In this document: piece by piece, positions 7,564 to 15,179 of the stretch
Layout of the letters: each line of letters begins with the position of its first letter
Position numbering within the stretch: position 1 is the stretch's first letter
Assembly (NCBI GenBank): GCA_964416365.1
Contig: CAYQDO010000021.1
Span: 1 to 15,622 of the forward strand
Source of the DNA: DUUS01 sp964416365
GTDB lineage: Bacteria; Bacillota_I; Bacilli_A; RF39; UBA660
Reading direction: 5' to 3'
DNA: 15,622 bases
Notes under the pieces: generated by a model
What the model saw: only the letters and a program-made list of their open reading frames with translations
Database searches by the model: none
What the model was told of the DNA's origin: nothing
Translations under genes and position numbers: made by a program

Positions 7564-7572
7564 AGTATAACA
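7564..7572 (-). promoter_or_regulatory. Extended -10 promoter for the kinase gene
   Basis: On the minus strand TG-T-TATACT forms a good extended -10 element, 20 bases before the kinase ATG, giving a leader of about 14 nt. No convincing -35 is present; the spacer is the T-tract of the preceding gene's terminator. The TG of this element abuts that terminator directly. Confidence 0.55.
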
Positions 7573-7600
7573 AAAAAAAAGAAATATTTAAAGATATTTC
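7572..7600 (-). terminator. Rho-independent terminator of the HAD/ligase/acyltransferase operon
   Basis: On the minus strand GAAATAT, six-base loop, ATATTTC form a 7-bp stem followed by nine T. It begins five bases after the acyltransferase stop codon. The stem is AT-rich and so moderately weak, but the T-tract is long. Confidence 0.7.
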
Positions 7601-7605
7601 CAACT

Positions 7606-8373
7606 TTAATATTTCTTCTTTTTTGTATAAATCTTAGCCCCGTTTTTTCGGTTTTCTTCCCATAAATCACTAACTTGACTTTGTAATTCTATATTTTTAT
7701 TAACAATCTTATCTTCAATCCTAACATTAAATAATTCTCCAACATTAGCATAAAGATTTTCTCTTTTAAAATCATTGTTTATAGCCATAGGCGCAATTGA
7801 TATATCGGCTACTTGAGAAATCATAGCGGCACCTTGTTTAAAATCTTGAACAGAGCCATCACTTCCATAATGAACTTTTCGAGACCCCTCAGGGAACATG
7901 GCAATATTATAACCTCGCCACACATATTGTAACGAATTTATAATTCCCATTATTCTTCCCACAGGCGTAGTACGATCTATAACATATGCGCCATTACGAA
8001 TATAAAATTTGCCAAGCCATCTGTTTTTAGGCTTTAAAAAACTTTCGGCTATCATAAAATGTAGTGGTGTTTCTGAAAAAATATTAAATAATAATAAAGG
8101 ATCACATGAATCTAAATGATTCGATATCAAAACAAATGGCGATTTCGGTTTCTCTTCCAATCTTGTTGATATATTAGGTTTAAGTATTGTATTGAACGCA
8201 GGAATATATAATTTGAGCTTATTTAAATATCTTTGTTCACATCTCTTACATTCCGCTTCATCAAATGGTAGTGACAAAACAAATTCTTTAAGTTCTTCAA
8301 AATATGCTCTCTTTTCATCAACAGTCAGCTTGTCTATTTTTTGTGCTGACAAAAAGTCATCAAGAGTCATCAT
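7606..8373 (-). CDS. PlsC-family 1-acylglycerol-3-phosphate acyltransferase-like protein
   Basis: 255-residue acyltransferase of the LPLAT/PlsC family, which transfers acyl groups to lysophospholipids or related acceptors at the membrane. Signatures are NHLDSCD (85-91, the HX4D catalytic motif with His86 and Asp91), FPEGSR (160-165, the phosphate-binding block), FKQGAA (178-183) and IAPMAI (193-198). The first 60 residues are a charged helical extension not needed for the core; there is no strong membrane helix. The start overlaps the stop of the ligase gene (ATGA type), so translation is coupled; either ATG of the initial pair (8373 or 8370) may be used, with GGTGAT upstream. Its partner ligase makes activated acyl groups, which suggests joint action in acyl-lipid assembly or remodelling. 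True acceptor and whether it is the cell's main PlsC are not decidable here. Confidence 0.88.
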   Translation of the reverse strand: MMTLDDFLSAQKIDKLTVDEKRAYFEELKEFVLSLPFDEAECKRCEQRYLNKLKLYIPAFNTILKPNISTRLEEKPKSPFVLISNHLDSCDPLLLFNIFSETPLHFMIAESFLKPKNRWLGKFYIRNGAYVIDRTTPVGRIMGIINSLQYVWRGYNIAMFPEGSRKVHYGSDGSVQDFKQGAAMISQVADISIAPMAINNDFKRENLYANVGELFNVRIEDKIVNKNIELQSQVSDLWEENRKNGAKIYTKKKKY

Positions 8374-10250
8374 TTATTTATCACCAGCTTTAATTTACAT
8401 ACTTTATTATTTTTATCATCATATCCATTATTAAAATAAATTTTCTTAATATCATTTTTTACAACTTTACCGTTTAAATTAAATGGAAATTTATCAAATA
8501 CAACAATTTCCGCTGGTATTTCATAACTTTTTAAATTAGCTTCAAAGTCTTTTTCCAAAACTTCTTTCAATAATTCAATATCTTCTGAATCGCCAGCGTA
8601 TTCAATACAAACAATAATGCGATCTCTTCCCATATCTTGTTCGTGACCGTTAGTGTTAAAAATTACGGCTTCATCTATTGAATATTTTGTTAAAATAGTT
8701 CTTATTTCATTTGGATTGACTAAGTTACCACTATTTAAATTTATAACATCATCTTCACGGTCAACAAATTTATACCATCCGTCTTCATCAAAGGAAACTA
8801 TATCATTAGTTTTATACCAAACAACTCCATCATTGTCTTTTACAAGACAATCAGGGTTTGGATTATTTAAGATACCTTTCATTATTGATGGACCAGCTAT
8901 ATATAATGATCCTGGTTTATTTGGTTCAGTTATTTCTTTTTCAGTGTCTCGATCAATTAATTTGAAATAATAATCTGGTAATGGTACACCTAAAGTTCCT
9001 TGAGCTTGTTTAGTTTTAGTATTAATACATATACCACCATTAGTTTGAGTAGATCCGTATCCTTCTCTTACCCCTCTGCCTTCAGGCAGGTTATCATTCC
9101 AATACTTAGAAACAGATTTACTTAATTTACCACCACCACAAATGAATAATTCTGTGTCCTTATAAGAAATATTATCAAATAATCCAGATTCTTTCATTTT
9201 ACTTAATATTAGTGGTACATAAATATGAATTTCAGCTTTTTCTTTTTTTTGAGTTTCAGCTAATGCTTCTAAATCCTTAGGATTTGGAATTATTAATTGG
9301 GTAACGCCAGAGTTAACTAATGTATTACGTCCTGTTTCTGATCCAAAACAATGGAAAGGTCCAGGAACGATAATTAATTTTTGGCCAGGTTCAATACAAT
9401 CACAAATATGATATCCTGACTTTAATAGAGCATTACAACTATTATTTGTGTGAATTATAGCTGACGGTTTTTTTCCACTTGTTCCAGAGGTATAATAAAT
9501 TACATAATCATCATCGCCTTTTACATTGGCCATATATGATCCTTTATATCTTTTTGCATACTTTAATTCTTCTCTAAATGAAGTGAATTTATCTGATTTA
9601 GTAGAAACTAAAGTAAAATATTTTTCAATAATAACATCTTCGTCTTCACTTAACATTTCTTCTAAACTTGGAAGATGACTTGCTCGATATTTGGAATCGA
9701 TGATAGGGTTAATAATACTTAATAATCCTTTTTTCTTAAGAGAATCAACTGGAGAATAATATAATATTCTTTCTAATGATTCATCTATATCTTTATTTTC
9801 ACTAATTATTTCATCTAGTTCAAGAACACAACTATCTAAACAAACAATTGCTTTTGGTTTGAGTTCTTTTAAGATTTCTGTCATTCTATCTTTATTTTTT
9901 GTTTCATAAGGATGTAATGGAACTAAAATTGCTCCCAATGCCGAAACTGCATATTTAGTATAATATTCTTCTGGTAAAAATGGAGATAATACCATTACTT
10001 TATCGCCCTTTTTTACACCATTCATTTTTAGCATCTTGGCTGTTAATTCAATATTATTTGCATACTCAAGATAGTCTTCTGCATGAGTAAGACCACTTTG
10101 AGTATATTTTAAAGCTGTGTAATCACGATATTTTTCACAGTTTTCAAACATTACTTCCGCCACTGATTTATCATCATATTTTAGATTTGCCGGAATGTGG
10201 CCATAATGCTTCAAATGGATTCTGTTATCTATTGAAGGTTTCTTAAACAT
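8370..10250 (-). CDS. AMP-forming acyl-CoA/acyl-acid ligase (ANL superfamily)
   Basis: 626-residue adenylate-forming enzyme that activates a carboxylic acid, probably a fatty acid, with ATP. Motifs in order: P-loop YYTSGTSGKKP (252-262), YGSTQT (398-403), TND (481-483), DREDDVINLNSGN hinge block (497-509) and the C-terminal catalytic lysine K595 in NLNGK. The phosphate loop sits about 70 residues later than in typical fatty acyl ligases because of an insertion at about 165-240, of unknown role. No transmembrane helix is evident. I chose the ATG at 10250 because AGGAGGG lies 6 nt upstream (10257-10263); an in-frame start at 10274 lies upstream of that site. The gene overlaps the HAD gene by 8 bases and the acyltransferase gene by 4, so the three are one operon. 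The pair recalls the fused ligase/acyltransferase Aas of E. coli. Thiol acceptor (CoA or carrier protein) cannot be told; no carrier gene is nearby. Confidence 0.88.
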   Translation of the reverse strand: MFKKPSIDNRIHLKHYGHIPANLKYDDKSVAEVMFENCEKYRDYTALKYTQSGLTHAEDYLEYANNIELTAKMLKMNGVKKGDKVMVLSPFLPEEYYTKYAVSALGAILVPLHPYETKNKDRMTEILKELKPKAIVCLDSCVLELDEIISENKDIDESLERILYYSPVDSLKKKGLLSIINPIIDSKYRASHLPSLEEMLSEDEDVIIEKYFTLVSTKSDKFTSFREELKYAKRYKGSYMANVKGDDDYVIYYTSGTSGKKPSAIIHTNNSCNALLKSGYHICDCIEPGQKLIIVPGPFHCFGSETGRNTLVNSGVTQLIIPNPKDLEALAETQKKEKAEIHIYVPLILSKMKESGLFDNISYKDTELFICGGGKLSKSVSKYWNDNLPEGRGVREGYGSTQTNGGICINTKTKQAQGTLGVPLPDYYFKLIDRDTEKEITEPNKPGSLYIAGPSIMKGILNNPNPDCLVKDNDGVVWYKTNDIVSFDEDGWYKFVDREDDVINLNSGNLVNPNEIRTILTKYSIDEAVIFNTNGHEQDMGRDRIIVCIEYAGDSEDIELLKEVLEKDFEANLKSYEIPAEIVVFDKFPFNLNGKVVKNDIKKIYFNNGYDDKNNKVCKLKLVINK

Positions 10251-11040
10251 TTTTATCCCTCCTAGAAAATTCAAAATAACGCTCTCTCGTTGATGCTTTA
10301 TTATCTTTTTCTAATAACAGTTTCTTTGGTGGTAGTTCGATCTTCTTTTGCATTTCTTCGTGTTCTGTAAGCATTATTTTATTTCTTGAAATTAACTTTT
10401 TAATTTCATTTTTATTATTGGTATCTAATACTTCTACTATTTCTCTAATTTGATTCCATTTATTAGCTCGATATAATTCATAAGGCTTATTATTAGCTTC
10501 ATAAAGAATATTCCACATAATATTTAAACAAATTGTATCAACTACTTCTAATAAATTATCAAAATTAGAAGCTTTGTCATCTATCATTAATTTACTATTC
10601 AAATCAACGCATGCCTTAGCTTTATATAGACCTGAATCTTTTTCAGGAACCCAAACTATTTCATCAGGTATAAAATCGGATTCTCCAAGCCATTCCGTAG
10701 TCCATTTTTTTACCCAGTTTTTTACAATAGGTGTTGTAGCAAAGGCTCTCCCTGTAACTAAAGGAACTTTTTTTCCTTGCTCTTGCCAAGATTTTAATAT
10801 TTCAAAGACTGCTTCTCGTGGTTTACAATATTTACAATATATTGGATAATATTCAAGCCACATTATGTCGCGTAAATTTTTTGATATTTCATATTGTTCA
10901 AAAATATCATAACCAAAAGGATTCCTTATTTTAGGAACCTCTAGTCCTCTTTTTGTATGATAATCATATATCATCCAGTTTTGAAATAAATGTAAATCTG
11001 TGAATATACCATCGAGATCAACAGTAATTACATCAATCAT
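10243..11040 (-). CDS. HAD-superfamily phosphatase/nucleotidase-like protein
   Basis: 265-residue cytoplasmic protein with a haloacid-dehalogenase fold: motif I VDLDG (nucleophile Asp8, general acid Asp10), motif II VTGR (Thr96) and motif IV MIDD (Asp154/Asp155), with Lys140 or Lys142 as possible motif III lysine. The VTGR and MIDDKASNF context resembles the 5'-nucleotidase-like branch. The last 60 residues are charged and probably helical, beyond the HAD core. The substrate is not predictable; given the operon it may be a phosphorylated lipid precursor, but that is inference. An ATG at 11040 is chosen; a TTG two codons earlier (11046) is closer to the AAGGGG ribosome site and remains possible. 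First gene of the operon, with a sigma-A promoter about 30 bases upstream, and overlaps the ligase gene by 8 bases. Confidence 0.75.
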   Translation of the reverse strand: MIDVITVDLDGIFTDLHLFQNWMIYDYHTKRGLEVPKIRNPFGYDIFEQYEISKNLRDIMWLEYYPIYCKYCKPREAVFEILKSWQEQGKKVPLVTGRAFATTPIVKNWVKKWTTEWLGESDFIPDEIVWVPEKDSGLYKAKACVDLNSKLMIDDKASNFDNLLEVVDTICLNIMWNILYEANNKPYELYRANKWNQIREIVEVLDTNNKNEIKKLISRNKIMLTEHEEMQKKIELPPKKLLLEKDNKASTRERYFEFSRRDKNV

Positions 11041-11077
11041 AGCCAAAATTCCCCTTTAAATAAAATATAATGGGAAT

Positions 11078-11106
11078 ATTCTAGCATTTTTACCAACTTT
11101 TGTCAA
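11078..11106 (-). promoter_or_regulatory. Sigma-A promoter of the HAD/ligase/acyltransferase operon
   Basis: On the minus strand a perfect -35 TTGACA (11101-11106) is separated by exactly 17 bases from -10 TAGAAT (11078-11083), with TG-C just before the -10. This is the strongest promoter in the window. Predicted start is near 11071, leaving a leader of about 30 nt. Confidence 0.85.
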
Positions 11107-11190
11107 ATTTTTCTCACATGTAATTGCAACGATTATAGTTTATATTTTAATTAATAAATAATTTTTTCTACTTTTAATGACATTTGCTCA
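11107..11190. other. Intergenic spacer, nothing further recognised
   Basis: AT-rich spacer between the terminator of the LolA-like lipoprotein gene and the -35 of the HAD operon. No open reading frame, repeat or leader structure was seen. Confidence 0.4.
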
Positions 11191-11191
11191 T

Positions 11192-11217
11192 AAAAAAACC
11201 GTCAAAAATAACGGTTT
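11192..11217 (-). terminator. Rho-independent terminator of the LolA-like lipoprotein gene
   Basis: On the minus strand AAACCGT, eight-base loop, ACGGTTT form a perfect 7-bp stem followed by a run of seven T. It starts seven bases after the stop codon. Confidence 0.85.
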
Positions 11218-11223
11218 AAAAAT

Positions 11224-12225
11224 CTATTTATCTCCGGCTACTGTTAAAGATCCATTAGATATGCTTTCGGCAATAGTTAACAATTCAGTACTAGATAATT
11301 GATCGCTTGAGATATAATAATCTATATTGTTGCTGGTCCAGTATAATGAATTAGCAGATAATGCCCCGAAAGTATCACTTAACATGAAAGGTTCACCATA
11401 AACTGGTATGATTTCAAATTCATCATTAGGTGCTGCTACTTCTTCAATTAAAGTAAATGATGAATCACCAGTAAATGTTAAGATAACTCGATTACCTTTA
11501 TTGGTATTTATAGTATCTTTAGAAGATAAATAAGTGTTCTTTGGAATATATAGAGGATATATAATTTCATCAATGTTTTTACTAGTTGTTTCTTCATTAC
11601 AACAATCATCATCGATTAAGCTCTCTAAATCAAAGTAATCATTATTAAAAGTCGGTTTATAATCAATACTAGTAAAATTTACAGTAATTTTAACGTTGTT
11701 AGATGCATCCAAAACTTCTACTTTTTGAACCTGGGCTTTATTATCCACATAAATTTTTTCGCTTACTAAGTTTGCATTATTAGGATAATTTACTTTAGCC
11801 GTTATAATATAACCATTATCACCTTTAACAGCTTTACTACTAGGATCAGACTTAATATCATCAACAAGAGAATCTAAAAGATAAGCTTGCGATCCATTAT
11901 CTGGCCATTCTGATTGAAATTTGAAACTCTTATTTAATGACGGTGTAACAACATAAACTCCTTCATCACTTTTTAAAATAACTTGTTCATGATTGTTAAT
12001 AGTATTTACCAGATTAACACGATAATAATCTTTGTTTTTTGCAGCAACAATGTTATATGAAAAAGTATCTTCGTTACTAATAATATTCATTGTTCCCTTT
12101 ACTAAATAAGTTTCTTTTCTCTCCAAGTTTTTAATAAAATCTTCTTTAATATTTGCACTTTCACCCTTACCACATCCCGTAATTATAAATAATAGTGATA
12201 AAAATAATATGATATATTTTTTCAT
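11224..12225 (-). CDS. LolA-like sporulation-type lipoprotein (YdcC/GerS family)
   Basis: 333-residue predicted lipoprotein. The signal peptide ends in lipobox ITGC, with Cys18 as the lipidated residue, so it should be anchored on the outer face of the cytoplasmic (or forespore) membrane. Residues 35-205 form a LolA-like half-barrel; the block from TPSLNKSFKFQSEWPDNGSQ onward (about 115-142) with LLDSLVDDIKSD is characteristic of the YdcC/GerS group found in spore formers. Residues about 216-325 resemble DUF4367 (YPLYIPKNTYL at the start, TELLTIAESI at the end). GerS of Clostridioides difficile acts with CwlD in spore cortex modification; YdcC of Bacillus is a mother-cell sporulation gene of unknown role. 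Function here is inferred from those. AGGAGG lies 5 nt before the ATG. It is a single-gene unit with its own terminator and faces a small DUF378 gene. Confidence 0.82.
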   Translation of the reverse strand: MKKYIILFLSLLFIITGCGKGESANIKEDFIKNLERKETYLVKGTMNIISNEDTFSYNIVAAKNKDYYRVNLVNTINNHEQVILKSDEGVYVVTPSLNKSFKFQSEWPDNGSQAYLLDSLVDDIKSDPSSKAVKGDNGYIITAKVNYPNNANLVSEKIYVDNKAQVQKVEVLDASNNVKITVNFTSIDYKPTFNNDYFDLESLIDDDCCNEETTSKNIDEIIYPLYIPKNTYLSSKDTINTNKGNRVILTFTGDSSFTLIEEVAAPNDEFEIIPVYGEPFMLSDTFGALSANSLYWTSNNIDYYISSDQLSSTELLTIAESISNGSLTVAGDK

Positions 12226-12308
12226 CCTAACCTCCTACAATAAAATATATTTTTAAATGTATATTTTATTCATAATTACTCAAACTAAAATTAAGAAAAG
12301 AGGTTAGG
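12226..12308. repeat. Nested inverted repeats in the divergent intergenic region
   Basis: Two inverted repeats are centred close to each other. The inner one is AATAAAATATA (12239-12249) against TATATTTTATT (12260-12270), a perfect 11-bp pair with a 10-base loop. The outer one is CCTAACCTC (12226-12234) against GAGGTTAGG (12300-12308), a perfect 9-bp pair that contains the ribosome sites of both divergent genes. The inner pair could be an operator or just AT-rich promoter sequence; the outer pair partly reflects two purine-rich ribosome sites. No consensus -35/-10 pair was found on either strand. Confidence 0.5.
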
Positions 12309-12309
12309 T

Positions 12310-12513
12310 ATGACATTATTACAAAAAATTTGCTTAAGTATTACAATAATTGGTGGTATTACTTGGGGATTAATTGGATTACTAGATTTCAATATTATTG
12401 AAGCTATATTTGGAGTTGATTCGATGATTCCTCGTGTGATCTATTCTTTAGTTGGTCTTACTAGTTTAATTAATATAGGCATATTGTTAATGGATTTAGA
12501 CCGACATGATTAA
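12310..12513 (+). CDS. Small DUF378 membrane protein (YuzA-like)
   Basis: 67-residue hydrophobic protein with two predicted membrane helices (about residues 8-27 and 43-61) separated by a short loop containing Phe, Asp and Met. The WGLIGLLDFN and YSLVGLTSLINI blocks are characteristic of DUF378 proteins, which are found widely in Firmicutes and have no known function. AGAGG lies a few bases before the ATG. It is the only protein gene on the plus strand, divergent from the LolA-like lipoprotein gene and convergent with the small membrane-anchored protein gene, with its own terminator. Confidence 0.85.
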   Translation: MTLLQKICLSITIIGGITWGLIGLLDFNIIEAIFGVDSMIPRVIYSLVGLTSLINIGILLMDLDRHD

Positions 12514-12542
12514 AAGAAGCATACCTGCTTCTTATTTTTTTT
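12514..12542 (+). terminator. Rho-independent terminator of the DUF378 gene (possibly two-way)
   Basis: AAGAAGCA, loop TACC, TGCTTCTT form a perfect 8-bp stem followed by A and eight T on the plus strand. It overlaps the stop codon of the convergent gene; on the minus strand only four T follow, so termination there would be weaker. Confidence 0.85.
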
Positions 12543-13131
12543 CTACAATATAATATTTATTATCTTTTTTAATAACGTTTACTTTGCCGGTAGTATCATA
12601 TTCTAAATCTTTTAGATAGTCCCACTTTAAAGTGATTACGTAACCCGAATATTTTTCTTCTTCTAGTTCATATTCCGTTTTTTCAATATTATCCATTGTA
12701 ACAGAAACTACTTCAGGAAGGTCCTGCTCTCTTTTACCGGTACTGTTATCTTCTAAATACTTATATAAAGTATCCGTTAATTTTAATTTATAATTATCTA
12801 CTCCTGAAGGATAAATATATTCTACTCCCCCAATATCATATTTATTTATTTTATTATTCATAGTATATAAATCAACAATAAATAATTTAGCAACACTTAC
12901 AGCATAAGCTTCTTCATCGATTGCTTCACTTTCAAGATTGGCTTTTAAAATGTTGAACTCCGATTTCATTAACTTGGTAGCATTAGATTTTAAATTATAC
13001 CCATAATCTTTAATTAAAGAAATGTTTTTAACAGACTCTACTTTTTCGGTACCAAAAAAGTAAAAGTAAATTCCTCCTACTGAATAAATAAAGGCTAAAA
13101 TAAGGGCAAATATTAATAATCCCCTTTTCAT
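12532..13131 (-). CDS. Uncharacterised membrane-anchored extracytoplasmic protein
   Basis: I do not recognise this 199-residue protein. It starts MKRG, then has one hydrophobic helix (about residues 5-27) with no lipobox, so it is probably anchored in the membrane with the rest outside. The outer part has a helical stretch rich in Lys and Glu (30-90) followed by predicted beta strands to the end (GYVITLKWDYL, GKVNVIKK, KYYIVEKK). The shape resembles the NTF2-like accessory proteins seen beside cell-wall enzymes, but I cannot confirm a fold. The ATG lies one base after the ltaS-like stop, and AAGGAGG overlaps the last codons of that gene, so the two are translationally coupled. A role with the neighbouring polymer synthase is the inference. 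Confidence 0.8.
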   Translation of the reverse strand: MKRGLLIFALILAFIYSVGGIYFYFFGTEKVESVKNISLIKDYGYNLKSNATKLMKSEFNILKANLESEAIDEEAYAVSVAKLFIVDLYTMNNKINKYDIGGVEYIYPSGVDNYKLKLTDTLYKYLEDNSTGKREQDLPEVVSVTMDNIEKTEYELEEEKYSGYVITLKWDYLKDLEYDTTGKVNVIKKDNKYYIVEKK

Positions 13132-13132
13132 A

Positions 13133-15091
13133 TTATTCCTCCTTAAGATCCTCTTTAATTAAATTATGAATTATGATTCCATTAGATATTTCAATAATTT
13201 TATCAGCATATTTTTTACAATTTTTTAAATATTCTTCACTTAAGGTTTCATCTAAACTGATTGCGCGATATTCTTCTTTAGAACTATTATAATAAAGCTT
13301 ATTAGTCAAATAATTACCATTAGGAAAAACGATAATATTATCATTTTTAATTTCAAAAATATCATGACCAAGAGCATAAGGATTATATAGACTTAACATA
13401 TTACTAATTGTTGGCATAACATCGATCGTTCCCATATAATAATCTACGCTTTGACTTGGTTTATAATTTTTACCCCAAATTATTAAAGGGGTCTTTTTAT
13501 TTAACTCATTTGTATAGTAATCATATATAGCATAATTTGATGCTTCTTCAGTTAAAATCTCTCCGGTTTCATGATTATAATTGTAATAATCATGAAGGTT
13601 TTTCAAAGATAATTTCGGATCATGATCGCCATAAAAAACAAAGATTGTATCATCAAAATAATCACTTTCATTAACATAAGAAATAAATTCTCCTAAAGCT
13701 TCATCAGCATAATGGCTGCTTCGAATATAGTCTCCTAATCTGGTTTCTTCTAAAAAACTCAATTCCCCACTAGTTAAATCTATTTGCTCAAATAATTCAT
13801 TATTCTTAAATGGGGTATGATTAGATAAAGTAATGATTGTTCCCATATAATTTTGATTATTATCTTCAATACCTTTTAATATTGGCATCATTTGTCTGAA
13901 GAATGATTTATCAGATAAACCTAGTCCCACAATTTCATCAATATTAAATGAGGTTTTGGAATAAAAATCTGTATAACCTAAAGATGGATGCATTTTATTT
14001 CGATTCCACATTGTTGCTTTATTTCCATGCATACTAAAAGTATAATAACCTTTATCTTTTAATAAACTTGGTAAAGTGACATACCCACGATCAAAATAAT
14101 TTACAAATACAGTTCCGGTTGAAGCTGGCATTAAAGATGTATATAAAGTAAATTCAGTATCACTACTAGTACCTACTCCTACTTGAGGATAAAAATTAGT
14201 AAAATATAAACCTTCCTTAGTTAAATTATTTAAGTTTGGGGTAATAATATTTTCATTAACTGCTAAATCAACCAACAAAGAAGTCATACTTTCCATGTGA
14301 ACAAAAATAATACTTTTATCTTTAAATATATTAGTATAATCATTATTACTTTTCGGAAATTTATTTTCATTATAGTAATCATGGAAATTTTTAAAAGCCA
14401 CGTCGAACCCAAACCAAGATGTTATGGTAGGACTTAAAGTATTAACTAAATCACTTGTTTGATATGCTATAATTCCAAAAGTATCTACAATATATTCACG
14501 ATTCCATTGCTTAGATAGTCTGCTGAAAGCTGCGGCTGATAACGTGGCCACACATATAGCAAAAATAATAATTCCAGTTAGTAGGTTTTTCTTAAATAGT
14601 TTTTCTCCCTTTTCAAATTTGGCTACAAAATTAAAATAATCTCGGTTTGATAAACCCTTATGAATAATAATAAACATTATAGGAAATAATAAATATACTA
14701 AATGTCCAAATCTTACTTTAGCAAAAACGGCATCTCCAACTTCTCCAACTTGACCTAAAGTAGTAAGTAAACTAAATGATGCAAAAGAGTTATAGAATGT
14801 ATAATATATGGCATTAACAACACCCATTAAAGTATAAATTATCATTAATGTTAAATAATAGCCAAATTGTTTTTGAGGTTTATAAAAAAAGCCAAATGAT
14901 CCTAAAGTTATAATAAAACCTAAATCAATCAAAAATGGTTGAAATCTCTGAATACCACCAATAGTATAAAATCTGATAACTAAACAACACATTAAAGAAA
15001 GGACAACATAAGAACAATATTGCCTGTTATACTTTATAAAACTAATAAACGATTTTCCAATCTTATTAATCGCTTTCTTTATATTTCTCAT
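13133..15091 (-). CDS. LtaS-family polyglycerol-phosphate (lipoteichoic acid) synthase-like enzyme
   Basis: 652-residue membrane enzyme of the LtaS/MdoB sulfatase-fold family, which builds polyglycerol-phosphate from phosphatidylglycerol on the outer face of the membrane. Five hydrophobic segments lie in residues 25-190 (about 25-45, 53-70, 77-98, 128-146 and 168-188), then a catalytic domain from about 255. Visible active-site parts: metal ligand Glu267 in VHMES, HGN with His355, WNRN with Trp362 and Arg364 (equivalents of the S. aureus substrate-binding His347, Trp354, Arg356), and GDHD (488-491, metal ligands Asp489 and His490). At the nucleophile position, where LtaS has GKTSD, this protein has GTSSD, so the aligned residue is Ser309 rather than Thr. 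It leads a two-gene unit with the small anchored protein. No Shine-Dalgarno sequence precedes the ATG. Confidence 0.85.
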   Translation of the reverse strand: MRNIKKAINKIGKSFISFIKYNRQYCSYVVLSLMCCLVIRFYTIGGIQRFQPFLIDLGFIITLGSFGFFYKPQKQFGYYLTLMIIYTLMGVVNAIYYTFYNSFASFSLLTTLGQVGEVGDAVFAKVRFGHLVYLLFPIMFIIIHKGLSNRDYFNFVAKFEKGEKLFKKNLLTGIIIFAICVATLSAAAFSRLSKQWNREYIVDTFGIIAYQTSDLVNTLSPTITSWFGFDVAFKNFHDYYNENKFPKSNNDYTNIFKDKSIIFVHMESMTSLLVDLAVNENIITPNLNNLTKEGLYFTNFYPQVGVGTSSDTEFTLYTSLMPASTGTVFVNYFDRGYVTLPSLLKDKGYYTFSMHGNKATMWNRNKMHPSLGYTDFYSKTSFNIDEIVGLGLSDKSFFRQMMPILKGIEDNNQNYMGTIITLSNHTPFKNNELFEQIDLTSGELSFLEETRLGDYIRSSHYADEALGEFISYVNESDYFDDTIFVFYGDHDPKLSLKNLHDYYNYNHETGEILTEEASNYAIYDYYTNELNKKTPLIIWGKNYKPSQSVDYYMGTIDVMPTISNMLSLYNPYALGHDIFEIKNDNIIVFPNGNYLTNKLYYNSSKEEYRAISLDETLSEEYLKNCKKYADKIIEISNGIIIHNLIKEDLKEE

Positions 15092-15101
15092 ATCTTTAAT
15101 A

Positions 15102-15110
15102 ATTGTAGCA
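15102..15110 (-). promoter_or_regulatory. Extended -10 promoter of the ltaS-like gene
   Basis: On the minus strand TG-C-TACAAT ends only 10 bases before the ATG. At normal spacing transcription would begin about 4 bases before the start codon, so the message would be almost leaderless, in keeping with the lack of a ribosome site. The -35 position (TACTAT at 17 bp) is poor. Confidence 0.5.
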
Positions 15111-15179
15111 TATATTTATATTTAATAGTAGTTTTTATTTTTTAGTACTAATAACTTAACACGAAACGATAATTTTCTC

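Noticed and set aside
8192..8970. Plus-strand open frames over the acyltransferase and ligase genes
   Set aside because: Antisense shadows of genes with all family motifs; no ribosome site or promoter.
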